From an uncultured Allomuricauda sp. (lineage in GTDB: Bacteria > Bacteroidota > Bacteroidia > Flavobacteriales > Flavobacteriaceae): a DNA stretch of 64,000 bases. Within the stretch, counting starts at the first letter, position 1, and each line of letters begins with the position of its first letter. The stretch spans positions 62,001-126,000 of the forward strand of contig NZ_CANMPQ010000006.1 of the NCBI RefSeq assembly GCF_947499695.1, written 5' to 3'. Below, piece after piece: positions 1 to 8,214 of this stretch. A program made the position numbers and the translations under genes. The notes under the pieces were generated by a model. The model had not been told where the DNA came from, did no database searches, and saw only the letters and a list, made by a program, of their open reading frames with translations.

Positions 1-585
1 AAGATGTACGAGTATCTGTTTTCTCATCAAAAAGCTTTGCCTTGGATTTTCCGATATTGAAAATCTGCCCACCGGCACCGCCTCCTGCACCACCGGACAT
101 TCTTCGCATGAGATAAATCCAGATTCCGATAATCAACGCGAAGGGCAATAGTGAAAGCAACAGTTCACCCAAAACGTTGGATTCTGTGTCAAAATCTACG
201 ACTGTGTCAAGATTGTTCTCTTTTTTGATGCTCTTTATCTCATCTTCAAAATTTTGAAGATCACCATAATCCAAAATATATTGCGGAATCTTCCCGGTCG
301 AGAAGTTGAATGGTTTATCGGCAACATTGCGATGCACATCTTTTTGAAGCGCTTCTTCGGTCAAGAATACTTTCGCCTGACGGGCGTTGGTGATAATCAA
401 TATTTCTTTAATGTCCCCATTTCGTAAAAACTCCTGTAGTTCTGAAGTAGTCGTCTTTTCAGTACTTGCCAAACTGTTTCCACCAAAGAATTGAAATCCT
501 ATGATCAAAGCAATTACTACGCCGTAGATCCACCAGGAACTGAAACGAGGTTTTTTAGGGGTGTTTGAATTGTTTTCTTTTGCCA
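1..585 (-). CDS. ftsH: ATP-dependent zinc metalloprotease FtsH, N-terminal part
   Basis: Only the first 195 codons are present; the gene continues beyond the left edge. FtsH is a membrane-anchored AAA+ protease that degrades unassembled membrane proteins and some regulators. Visible here are a Lys/Pro-rich start, a first membrane helix at about residues 18-35, a periplasmic region of about 100 residues, a second helix at about 141-160, then MRRM and the Gly-rich linker (GGAGGGAGG) ahead of the phrase IFNIGKSKAK that leads into the AAA domain. The ATPase and HExxH parts lie outside the window. It starts 6 bp after the stop of rsfS, so the two are probably one transcript. The identification rests on the N-terminal architecture alone, but that is characteristic. 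Confidence 0.9.
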
Positions 586-591
586 TTTTGT

Positions 592-969
592 TTAAGAATT
601 GTAGCTGCTCTCCACCATAGTTACTTTGGCATCTCCCCAAAGTCCTTCAATGTCGTAGAATTCCCTAATCTGTTTTTGAAATACATGCACAACAACATTA
701 ACATAATCCATTAAAACCCATTCTGCGTTTTCCGAACCCTCAACATGCCAAGGTTTATCCTGTATGGCTTTGCTGACAGTTTTTTGGATGGATGATACAA
801 TTGCGTTTACATGCGTGTTGGAAGTACCGTTGCAGATAATAAAGTAGTCACAAACTGTGTTTTCAATTTCCCTAAGATCAAGCAGATTCACATCTACTCC
901 TTTAACTTCTTCTATTCCATGTAATATTAAGGCAATCAGTTCATCTGCGCTAGCTTTCGTTTTCTGCAT
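592..969 (-). CDS. rsfS: Ribosome silencing factor RsfS (Iojap/YbeB family)
   Basis: A 125-residue protein of the RsfS/Iojap family, which binds ribosomal protein uL14 and blocks joining of the ribosomal subunits when nutrients are scarce. The family signature is clear: VDVNLLDLREIENTVCDYFI followed by CNGTSNTHVNAI, then WHVEGSENAEWVLMDY and VVVHVF. Length is normal for the family. It is the first gene of a probable rsfS-ftsH operon and is divergent from birA. A TAACTTTG box on the minus strand at 989-996 fits the Bacteroidota -7 consensus (TAnnTTTG), about 20 bp upstream of the ATG; I see no clear -33 TTG. Confidence 0.95.
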   Translation of the reverse strand: MQKTKASADELIALILHGIEEVKGVDVNLLDLREIENTVCDYFIICNGTSNTHVNAIVSSIQKTVSKAIQDKPWHVEGSENAEWVLMDYVNVVVHVFQKQIREFYDIEGLWGDAKVTMVESSYNS

Positions 970-1050
970 TCAAAAATTTTAGTTTCTACAAAGTTATATT
1001 TTTTTTGTTTTCTTAGCCCTAGATTTTAACATATCATTGGACGCATCCCA

Positions 1051-1794
1051 TTGGGAGAACTATCACAAATAATCAAACTTGATGCCACGGGCTCTACGAA
1101 CCTTTATTTAAAGGATTTATTGCAGTCTTCTTCACTGCGTGATTATACTGCTGTTATAGCAAAATCGCAAGTCAAAGGAAGAGGGCAAATGGGAGCTTCA
1201 TGGCAATCTGAATCAGGTAAAAACCTGACTGTTAGTGTTTTGAAAAAGCTTGATGCTATGCCTATTATACATCAGTTCAATTTGAACATTGGTGTTTCAC
1301 TAGCACTATTCGATGTTTTAAGGAGGTTGAATATTCCTGATTTAAAGGTGAAGTGGCCCAACGACATTATGTCAGGCGGGAACAAAATTTGTGGCATTCT
1401 GATTGAAAATATTTTGAAAGGCCAGCAAATTCAAAGCTCTATTATAGGGATTGGACTGAATGTGAACCAAGTTTCCTTTGAAAATTTGGAGAAAGTAGCC
1501 TCTTTAAAATCGTTAACTGGAAGATTTTTTGATTTGGAGGAACTTTTAACCGATTTGTTGGAACGGCTTAGGTTTTATCTTGACGATATCGAAACAAAAA
1601 CCGTACGGCAATTAATACCCTCTTACGAGAAACTGCTGTTTAGAAAAGACAAGCCCTCAACTTTTACTGATAAACAAAACATCATGTTCATGGGTTTCAT
1701 CAGAGGGGTGTCAAACGAAGGCAGACTAGTGGTAGAACTAGAGGACAAAATCTTTAAGGAGTTTAACCTTAAGGAAGTTTCACTCTTGTATTAG
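1051..1794 (+). CDS. birA: Biotin--[acetyl-CoA-carboxylase] ligase
   Basis: Biotin protein ligase of 247 residues, which activates biotin with ATP and attaches it to the biotin carrier domain of carboxylases. Seen: GRGQMGASW (biotinyl-AMP loop, family consensus GRGRxGRxW), KWPNDI, and KICGILIEN. It lacks the N-terminal DNA-binding domain of E. coli BirA, so it is the catalytic-only type and not a repressor. The start is a TTG; an in-frame stop lies 24 bp upstream and no ATG lies between, while the conserved QIIKLDATGSTN begins six residues in. The stop codon overlaps that of the convergent SRPBCC gene by 3 bp. Confidence 0.92.
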   Translation: MGELSQIIKLDATGSTNLYLKDLLQSSSLRDYTAVIAKSQVKGRGQMGASWQSESGKNLTVSVLKKLDAMPIIHQFNLNIGVSLALFDVLRRLNIPDLKVKWPNDIMSGGNKICGILIENILKGQQIQSSIIGIGLNVNQVSFENLEKVASLKSLTGRFFDLEELLTDLLERLRFYLDDIETKTVRQLIPSYEKLLFRKDKPSTFTDKQNIMFMGFIRGVSNEGRLVVELEDKIFKEFNLKEVSLLY

Positions 1795-2186
1795 GGAATC
1801 CTATCCATATTTGCGGAAAGTGTCTCCATAAAGTTGGTGATGGGAGATTTTATCATCATCGCCATCATCGCATTGAATTCTCCTTCAAAGCTTAACGCAA
1901 CTTCACTTTCGTTTTCCCCCAAGGAAGTGATATCTCCTGTCAAAGTAAAGGGCAATTTATCGCTGGCCGCGCCTAAAACCACTTTACTATTAGGTGTTTG
2001 TTCTTTTAATCGAAGTACAATTTCTGGCATACCTTTTAAGGCAAATCGGAAAGTTTTTTCATCAAGAACTTCAAATTTGTCAATATTGTCAGGCATTAAG
2101 GTTTCAAAATTTTTGATGTCAGTCAAAAAATCAAAAACTACCTTATCGCTTTTGGCTACGTTCTTTTTTGGAGTTTCAATGTGCAT
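1791..2186 (-). CDS. SRPBCC-fold protein, function unknown
   Basis: A 131-residue protein of the START/SRPBCC (Bet v1-like) helix-grip fold, judged by its length, the opening phrase IETPKKNVAKSDKVVFDFLTD, a central DNIDKFEVLDEKTFRFALKG, and the C-terminal helix MMAMMIKSPITNFMETLSANM. Such small proteins bind lipids or other hydrophobic ligands, but no ligand can be inferred here. It starts 6 bp after the pyrE stop and is probably co-transcribed with pyrE, a pairing that may be only positional. Its 3' end overlaps birA tail to tail, with no terminator between them. Confidence 0.8.
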   Translation of the reverse strand: MHIETPKKNVAKSDKVVFDFLTDIKNFETLMPDNIDKFEVLDEKTFRFALKGMPEIVLRLKEQTPNSKVVLGAASDKLPFTLTGDITSLGENESEVALSFEGEFNAMMAMMIKSPITNFMETLSANMDRIP

Positions 2187-2192
2187 TTTGTT

Positions 2193-2834
2193 CTATTGTT
2201 TCCATTGTTGTGGATTTGTTTTCCACTCCAATAGGGTTTGTTGATGTGATTCTTTTATGTAATTGGTGTCGGACGCTTGATCAATTAAATGCTCATAGTC
2301 TGACAATGTATTTAGTGCTACCTCTTCCGATTCGAAATTAGTGGTCGCAATCGAAAATCCGTAAGTGAAAATAGCTACCATTCCTTTTACATTTGCACCT
2401 TGCTCTCGCAAAGCCCTTACTGCATTTAAACTACTTTTACCAGTACTTATAAGGTCCTCGATGACCACCACATTTTGTCCAGCTTCCAATTGGCCTTCAA
2501 TTTGGTTTTGCCTACCATGGGATTTGGGCTCCGGCCTTACATATATAAAGGGAAGGCCCATGGCTTCTGCTACTAAAATGCCAATTCCTATAGCTCCTGT
2601 GGCCACTCCTGCGATAATATCTGGTTTGCCATAAAGCGTTTCAACTTGCTTTGCCATTTCTTCCCGGACATAATTTCGTATTTCAGGATAGGAGAGCATA
2701 ATTCTATTATCGCAATAGATTGGAGATTTCCATCCAGAAGCCCATGTAAATGGATTTTCTGGTTCCAACTTAATTGCATTAATTTGTAACAGAAGTTCGG
2801 CAGTTTTTCGTGCGGTATCTTTGTTTAAAACCAT
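2193..2834 (-). CDS. pyrE: Orotate phosphoribosyltransferase
   Basis: A 213-residue enzyme that joins orotate to PRPP to give orotidine 5'-phosphate in pyrimidine synthesis. The PRPP-binding motif is VVVIEDLISTGKSS; other landmarks are FTWASGWKSPIYCDNR near the N-terminus and ATGAIGIGILVAEAM. The frame stays open upstream to 2966, but the extra 44 residues look unlike the family and overlap the divergent Nudix gene, so I start at the ATG of MVLNKDTARK. A TACATTTG -7 box lies at 2839-2846 on the minus strand, so the transcript would begin at or within a few bases of the start codon (nearly leaderless). Confidence 0.95.
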   Translation of the reverse strand: MVLNKDTARKTAELLLQINAIKLEPENPFTWASGWKSPIYCDNRIMLSYPEIRNYVREEMAKQVETLYGKPDIIAGVATGAIGIGILVAEAMGLPFIYVRPEPKSHGRQNQIEGQLEAGQNVVVIEDLISTGKSSLNAVRALREQGANVKGMVAIFTYGFSIATTNFESEEVALNTLSDYEHLIDQASDTNYIKESHQQTLLEWKTNPQQWKQ

Positions 2835-2846
2835 TGCGCAAATGTA
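2816..2846. promoter_or_regulatory. Overlapping divergent -7 boxes of pyrE and the Nudix gene
   Basis: Two perfect TAnnTTTG boxes lie in opposite orientation: TATCTTTG at 2816-2823 on the plus strand (inside the first codons of pyrE) for the Nudix gene, and TACATTTG at 2839-2846 on the minus strand (overlapping the Nudix start codon) for pyrE. The start codons are only 7 bp apart (2834 and 2842). With transcription starting some 5-7 bp beyond each box, the two RNAs would overlap at their 5' ends by a few bases. The -33 elements are not clear, so this is a motif-based call. Confidence 0.5.
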
Positions 2847-3447
2847 TAAAGTTTTTGTTAATGAGTCTCCACTCATTTTAACAAATGAGCGCCAAGATAA
2901 TTCAAATGGAAACCTCTTCTCCTTAGACGGGGATTCTATATTGATGGCCATAGATTCATTATCCAAGGGTAGGTTGAAAGAAGCCTATATTTATCACGCT
3001 GATGAGGAAAAAATCCTTGATGTTTTTATGCACAAAATCCCGGTTGTGGTGGCGGGTGGCGGGTTTGTTACAAACCCGAAAGGCAAAGTACTTTTTATAT
3101 ATAGGAACAACAAATGGGATCTTCCCAAAGGGAAGGTTGATAAGGGTGAATCTATTGAAAGAGCCGCTATTCGGGAAGTGGAGGAGGAAACAGGTGTAAA
3201 AGACCTTGTTATTGATAAATTTCTTCGCACCACATATCATGTTTTTAAACGAAATGGGGAATATCGATTAAAGTTGGTACACTGGTTTTCCATGTATACC
3301 ACCTATTCTGGCAAACTTGTTGGGCAATTGGATGAGGGTATTGAAAAAGTGAAATGGAAGGGCCCTAAGAAAACAAAGAAAGCCTTAAAAAACTCGTACC
3401 ACAATATAAGGGTATTGTTTGAAGGTTGGATTATTCCGGAAGAATAG
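2842..3447 (+). CDS. Nudix hydrolase
   Basis: A 201-residue Nudix protein. The Nudix box is at about residues 97-119: GKVDKGESIERAAIREVEEETGV matches G-x5-E-x7-REUxEExGU, including the metal-binding Glu cluster. NKWDLPKGK before it is typical of nucleoside-diphosphate hydrolases of the MutT/Ap4A type. The N-terminal 60 residues are an added domain with no recognised motif. The substrate cannot be inferred. I start at the ATG of MYKVFVNESP rather than the TTG 21 bp upstream because the latter lies inside pyrE. The last 17 bp overlap the 3' end of the convergent M14 peptidase gene. Confidence 0.9.
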   Translation: MYKVFVNESPLILTNERQDNSNGNLFSLDGDSILMAIDSLSKGRLKEAYIYHADEEKILDVFMHKIPVVVAGGGFVTNPKGKVLFIYRNNKWDLPKGKVDKGESIERAAIREVEEETGVKDLVIDKFLRTTYHVFKRNGEYRLKLVHWFSMYTTYSGKLVGQLDEGIEKVKWKGPKKTKKALKNSYHNIRVLFEGWIIPEE

Positions 3448-5203
3448 CTGCGGCACTGCTTCCTTTTGCAATACGATATATTGGATATCTTAAATAAGGT
3501 GCTTCGCGATATGTTGACCTTTGATAAATCCAATCTAACTGTGCATACCAATTTTGCGCAAAATCTTCATCCAATTCTTTTTTGATCAAAAAATTTCCTC
3601 TAAGCGTTGAATCCTTTTGCAGAAGTTCTAGAGCTACATCTTCAAAAACGTAGGGTGAGAAACCTTCTTTTTGTTGTAGTATCATATCAAAGAAATTCCA
3701 ATTAAAAAAGGAGTCATCAGCTTGTGGCTCCAAAGTTTCCAGAAGATATCGCATTCCACTTTGGTTTGTTGGAACAATATAATCACCAACTTGGAATGAG
3801 ATTTTGAGATTGCTCTTTTTAACCTTTACATTGGAGTGGGGATAATGCCCTTCATAGGGCGATTCTCGGGTATCATACTCCAAAATTTGATATGATTCCA
3901 CGGTAAGAGATGTGTCTTGGTCCAAATTAAAGTACTCGATATTATTTGCCTCTAAACGTTGAACCACCTTATTCCAACTTCGTTTGATAACATAAGCAGC
4001 CGGAATGTTTATGGTATCCTTGGGTACATAGTAATTGTAATATGTTGTCTCTTGGGTAAATGGTTTGCTTTGATCATACTTTAATCGCGCGAGCCCGGTA
4101 ACCTCACTGGTTATTTGTGAAGCTTCATAACCTTTAAAATTTAAGGTGGAATTTCTGGTTGTATCCAATTGCCAGTTGAAATAATATTTGGATTGGTTCA
4201 AATTTTCTTCTTGAGTCTGTTCCCTTAGTTTTCGAATATTGTCGAATTCTTTTTCTACAACTCCAACAACACTTTCCATGAGTTCATAGGTTCCCTCAAC
4301 CCTTTTTTTATACGGTTTTAGCATATGGGTCTCTACCATAAGGCCCAGTGTGTTCCACAATGTGGTGTATCCCGTGGAATAACGTGGATGGTCCATAAAT
4401 TGACTAAAACCTAATTCGGGAGGTCTATTGAAGACGTTTACATATGGGGTGATGTCCCAATCTTTCTTTTCAAGGGATTCTTCTACTTTAGGTCTAAATT
4501 CTTTGTTGAGATAGGTGCCCAGTTTTCCTCCCAATTTGTTGTGCTGGGTGAACAAGTGTGTCAAGGTATATTGATAATCGGCACCGTTGCTCACATGATT
4601 GTCAATGAAAATATCTGGTTTTACCAAATGGAAAATTTGCGAAAACGTCTCTGCATTTTTGGTGTCCATTTTTATGAAATCGCGATTGAGATCATAATTA
4701 AGTGCATTTCCTCTAAAACCATATTCTTTCGGTCCATTTTGATTGGCCCTTGTATGGGAGTTTCTATATAGCGATCCTCCAATATTATATATGGGAATAG
4801 TGACCAAAACCGTTTTTTTTGGGTAGGATAGCTTTTGGGTGGCCAAATCGCGGTACAACAACATTGTGGCATCAATCCCATCACTTTCGCCAGGATGAAT
4901 ACCATTATTTATTAAAACAATAGCCTTTTCTTCCCTTATGCGATCAAAGTTGAAATCGCCATCTGGATTGAAGGTCACTACATGAAGTGGATACCCACTA
5001 TCGGTCTCTCCAATGGTCTGGATGTTGATTTCAGGGAAGTCTTTGGCCAGCCTGATGTAAAAATCAATGGTTTCTTGGTATGTAGCGGTCTCAGTGCCCT
5101 CCGAGTTTTCATAAGAGGTTTGATACGAGACAACTTCATCCTGTGTCTTTGTTTCACACGAAAGCAAAAACAGTAGTACGGTGGGGAAAATAATGTACTT
5201 CAA
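3431..5203 (-). CDS. M14-family zinc carboxypeptidase, lipoprotein
   Basis: A 590-residue predicted lipoprotein: signal peptide ending in LLFLLSC (lipobox Cys16). The M14 zinc site is visible as H103-PG-E106 (GIHPGES) and H203 (FIDNHVSNGADY), with VETHML later as a probable region of the catalytic Glu. M14 enzymes trim C-terminal residues from peptides or cell-wall peptides; the substrate here is unknown. The start codon is TTG (no ATG nearby; MKYIIFPTVLLF is a convincing signal). It stands downstream of the kinase/receiver pair on the same strand with a 65-bp gap, and overlaps the Nudix gene tail to tail by 17 bp. Confidence 0.88.
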   Translation of the reverse strand: MKYIIFPTVLLFLLSCETKTQDEVVSYQTSYENSEGTETATYQETIDFYIRLAKDFPEINIQTIGETDSGYPLHVVTFNPDGDFNFDRIREEKAIVLINNGIHPGESDGIDATMLLYRDLATQKLSYPKKTVLVTIPIYNIGGSLYRNSHTRANQNGPKEYGFRGNALNYDLNRDFIKMDTKNAETFSQIFHLVKPDIFIDNHVSNGADYQYTLTHLFTQHNKLGGKLGTYLNKEFRPKVEESLEKKDWDITPYVNVFNRPPELGFSQFMDHPRYSTGYTTLWNTLGLMVETHMLKPYKKRVEGTYELMESVVGVVEKEFDNIRKLREQTQEENLNQSKYYFNWQLDTTRNSTLNFKGYEASQITSEVTGLARLKYDQSKPFTQETTYYNYYVPKDTINIPAAYVIKRSWNKVVQRLEANNIEYFNLDQDTSLTVESYQILEYDTRESPYEGHYPHSNVKVKKSNLKISFQVGDYIVPTNQSGMRYLLETLEPQADDSFFNWNFFDMILQQKEGFSPYVFEDVALELLQKDSTLRGNFLIKKELDEDFAQNWYAQLDWIYQRSTYREAPYLRYPIYRIAKGSSAAAILPE

Positions 5204-5268
5204 TTGTTGGTGTAACTGGTTTAAAAATAGTTGGAAAACAAAAATCCAATAGATAAAAATAGGGAATA

Positions 5269-5688
5269 TTAACCGAATGATCGGATATTCATCCTGTTAA
5301 GATCAGTTGCCTCTATTTGGTAAATAGGTTTGTTTCTAAAATTTAAATAATGCCAGCATTTTAACCTAAAATCGTTCCATTTTTGATAATCGGAAGGATC
5401 TATTGATGATGTTATTACATTGATGATGATTTTATCCTTTAGATTCAATGTGACAAATTCTTCCAAAAACTCCCACCCATCCATGATGGGCATGTTAATG
5501 TCTAAAAAAATGACTTCTGGTGCGGGTATTCCTGATTGAATCCGCTCATGCAGATTGTCAAGGGCCAATCTTCCATTTTCAAATGATTCGATGTCATTGC
5601 AGCTTACAATAGTTTTGAGCATTTTTTTTATGCCAAAAACCGTAATATGATCATCATCAATAATGTATATGCTATTGATTTCCTTCAT
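5269..5688 (-). CDS. Single-domain response regulator
   Basis: A 139-residue CheY-like receiver with no output domain. The acidic pocket is IIDDDH near the N-terminus, the phospho-acceptor Asp is in FLDINMPIMDGW, the Ser/Thr switch is in VITSSID and the conserved Lys in NKPI. It follows the histidine kinase gene by 14 bp on the same strand, so the two are almost surely a pair. Single-domain receivers of this kind usually act by protein contact or as phosphorelay intermediates; the target is not visible in this neighbourhood. Confidence 0.9.
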   Translation of the reverse strand: MKEINSIYIIDDDHITVFGIKKMLKTIVSCNDIESFENGRLALDNLHERIQSGIPAPEVIFLDINMPIMDGWEFLEEFVTLNLKDKIIINVITSSIDPSDYQKWNDFRLKCWHYLNFRNKPIYQIEATDLNRMNIRSFG

Positions 5689-5702
5689 GTACAGACCGTG
5701 GT

Positions 5703-7544
5703 TTAACTTTCCTCGTTGAAATAAACATTAAATGTGGCACCTTTATCCACTTCACTGTTCACCGTGATGCTACCGCCCATGGCTTCAATCTGATTTTTGA
5801 TTATGTACAGTCCCAAACCTCTTGCATCCTTGTTGTTATGGAAGGTTTTGTACATACCAAAAATTTTGTTGCCATACCTGTTCAAATCAATCCCCATACC
5901 ATTATCGGAGATACTGAATATAACACTGTCCTCCTGTTTCTTAGCATTTAATGAAATAATGGGGGTTACGCTCGACTGACGATATTTTACGGCATTGGTT
6001 ACCAAGTTTAATATGATGCTCTCCAAATAAGCGGGAACACTTTTCACCGTTAGGTGGTCAGGAACAGAATTAGTGAACTCTACCTTGTTTCGTTCTAAAA
6101 AGGCGGAAAGATTCTGCTGTACTTTGATGATGTACTCATTCAAGTTTATGGATTTTTTATCCATATTGACGTTAGTACTGATATCTACGACTTCGTTCAA
6201 ATTTTCCAAGGTGTCCAGTAAATTGTCCGACGCATGCGTGAGCATTCCCATGATTCGCTCTTTTTCAGATTGATCTTTTTCTTTGACCAGAAAATCAAGC
6301 AGCATGGAAAAATTGGCTGTGTGCGACCTTAGATTGTGGGAAACGATATGCGCAAAGTTGATAAGCTTTTTGTTTTGGATTGCGGTAACATTGATGAGGT
6401 TTCTTAATTGATCCTCCTTTTGTTTCATATGTGTAATATCCATGCTCATGCCAATCAGACCATAAGCCTTGCCGTTCAAATCCAACAAAGGTATTTTTGA
6501 GGTCAGGAAATTGGTAATGCTCCCATCTTTTCTGACATTAATGGTTTCGGCACCCACCATAGACTTTTGCGTGCGCATTACCTCAAGGTCTTCATCTCTC
6601 GAGATTTGCGCCACATCTTTGTTATAGAGATCAAAATCCGTTTTTCCAATAAGATCCTCCGGTTTGGCGCCCAGATATTCACATTCAGATTTGTTGACCA
6701 GTACCTTCCTGGAATCTTTGTCCTTGATAAAAACATTTAAAGGAAGATTATCAATCAATGTGGTCAATAATTGTTCGCTTTCCTTTGTTTTGGTTTCGGC
6801 CTGGACCTGCTCATGAACATCTTGAAACGTTCCAAAGAGTTTGATCACCTTACCATCCTTTTTAATGGCTTTTCCCCCGGCAGCGACCCAACGTTCTTCC
6901 CCGGTATGGGTAATTATCATTAAGCGCTCGTTGTAGGACACACCATTTTCCAATAGCTTGTGAAAAAGCATCGATATCCTATTGCGGCTATAGCCTTGTT
7001 TGTAAAAGAAAAGACCTTCTGCGACGTTAGGCTTGTATGTGGAGGGAACCTGATGTATTTTTTTGGTCATAGCGCACCAGGTGAGACTTTCTTTAGCTAT
7101 ATCGTACTCCCAACTTCCTACCCTGGCGACTTCAGATTTAGCTTTTAGGAGGGTATTTATTCGCTTGAGTTCAGCTTCTTTGATTACCTCTTCATTGATA
7201 CAGTCTGTTTGTATAATGGTTCCCAAGAGATTTTCTTCTTCATCAAACCAAGGAGAAAAGGTACTTTCGAACCAATTTTTCCCAGAATCAGAGACAATTT
7301 TATGACGTAGTTTCCGTGTTTTGGTTTCCGTTAGACATTGTTTTAATTCACTAGTCTTAAACCCTTGATGCGAACTGAATAGTTGTATGATTTCGGCTTT
7401 CTTGAAAGCATCAGGTTGTGCTTTAAATACAGATAACCATGAATCAGAAGCGATGGTCAAGGTATGCTGTCTGTCTATTAATGCGGTGGGTTTGGGTAAT
7501 TGTTTTATGAGGTAGGAATGGGGGATGGTTTCAATTGCTTTCAA
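5703..7544 (-). CDS. Cytoplasmic PAS-domain sensor histidine kinase
   Basis: A 613-residue kinase with no membrane helix. Three PAS-like sensor segments occupy about residues 10-110, 130-245 and 260-375 (the last with NVFIKDKDSRKVLVN and a PAC end, GLIGMSMDITHMK). The H-box is IVSHNLRSH near residue 400, a form common in Bacteroidota; the ATPase domain shows LVTNAVKYR (N box), SDNGMGIDL (G1) and ARGLGLYIIKN (G2). The start codon is TTG at 7542-7544; the next Met is far inside the second PAS segment. It heads the kinase-receiver pair. The signal is unknown. Confidence 0.9.
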   Translation of the reverse strand: MKAIETIPHSYLIKQLPKPTALIDRQHTLTIASDSWLSVFKAQPDAFKKAEIIQLFSSHQGFKTSELKQCLTETKTRKLRHKIVSDSGKNWFESTFSPWFDEEENLLGTIIQTDCINEEVIKEAELKRINTLLKAKSEVARVGSWEYDIAKESLTWCAMTKKIHQVPSTYKPNVAEGLFFYKQGYSRNRISMLFHKLLENGVSYNERLMIITHTGEERWVAAGGKAIKKDGKVIKLFGTFQDVHEQVQAETKTKESEQLLTTLIDNLPLNVFIKDKDSRKVLVNKSECEYLGAKPEDLIGKTDFDLYNKDVAQISRDEDLEVMRTQKSMVGAETINVRKDGSITNFLTSKIPLLDLNGKAYGLIGMSMDITHMKQKEDQLRNLINVTAIQNKKLINFAHIVSHNLRSHTANFSMLLDFLVKEKDQSEKERIMGMLTHASDNLLDTLENLNEVVDISTNVNMDKKSINLNEYIIKVQQNLSAFLERNKVEFTNSVPDHLTVKSVPAYLESIILNLVTNAVKYRQSSVTPIISLNAKKQEDSVIFSISDNGMGIDLNRYGNKIFGMYKTFHNNKDARGLGLYIIKNQIEAMGGSITVNSEVDKGATFNVYFNEES

Positions 7545-7723
7545 AATGTAGGTTTAGATTTGGAATTAAGAAATTTCCTACTAAAATATAAGCGCTAACC
7601 TACATATCTAAGATATTGTTGTGAACAGATCAAAATCTGTTGTTTCATCGATGAATGGCAACTTTTCGAAGCTAGGTCACTACAAAGTGAAGGTGGCCCT
7701 ACTAAATGGCTTTAAGTTGAAAC

Positions 7724-8182
7724 CTATGATTTTACCACTACGGTATCAGGCACCAAACCGGTATAATCTCCACCATTTCTTATCACATCACGCACAATTG
7801 AGGAACTGATGTATGATTTTCCAGAGGATGTTAATAAGAATACGGTTTCTATCTCGGATAGTTTTCGGTTGGTGTGGGCAATTGCTTTTTCAAATTCGAA
7901 ATCTCCTGGATTTCTAAGTCCTCTTAGAATAAAATTAGCCTCTACTTTTTTACAAAAGTCCACGGTAAGGCCTTCATAGGTAACTACTTTAATTTTCGGC
8001 TCGTCCTTAAATGCTTCATCAATAAACCTCATGCGCTCTTCCAGTGAAAACATGTATTTTTTATCGGCATTGACACCAATGGCAATCAACAGTTCATCAA
8101 ACAAGGTGATTCCTCTTTTTATAATGTCATAATGACCTAAGGTCAAGGGGTCAAATGAACCTGGAAAAATAGCACGTCTCAT
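7724..8182 (-). CDS. coaD: Phosphopantetheine adenylyltransferase
   Basis: A 152-residue CoaD, which makes dephospho-CoA from 4'-phosphopantetheine and ATP, the penultimate step of CoA synthesis. Seen: FPGSFDPLTLGHYDII (nucleotidyltransferase T/HxGH-type motif), FILRGLRNPGDFEFE, and ISSSIVRDV near the C-terminus (ISSTxVR-type). I start at MRRAIFPGSFDP, three codons inside the longest frame. It begins 32 bp after the ddl stop on the same strand, a likely ddl-coaD transcript. The 180 bp between it and the kinase gene hold only a short AACAGAT-CAAA-ATCTGTT inverted repeat without a T tract. Confidence 0.96.
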   Translation of the reverse strand: MRRAIFPGSFDPLTLGHYDIIKRGITLFDELLIAIGVNADKKYMFSLEERMRFIDEAFKDEPKIKVVTYEGLTVDFCKKVEANFILRGLRNPGDFEFEKAIAHTNRKLSEIETVFLLTSSGKSYISSSIVRDVIRNGGDYTGLVPDTVVVKS

Positions 8183-8214
8183 TGTTGGCATGTTTTTTTA
8201 AAAATACTGATTTT

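Noticed and set aside
2835..2966. 44-residue N-terminal extension of PyrE
   Set aside because: Lies antisense inside the Nudix gene, has no family resemblance, and starts upstream of the probable pyrE promoter.
7624..7639. AACAGAT-CAAA-ATCTGTT inverted repeat between coaD and the kinase gene as a terminator
   Set aside because: No T tract on the relevant strand; short stem, may be chance.
7621..7809. 62-residue plus-strand frame overlapping the coaD 3' end
   Set aside because: Overlaps coaD antisense and has no coding character.
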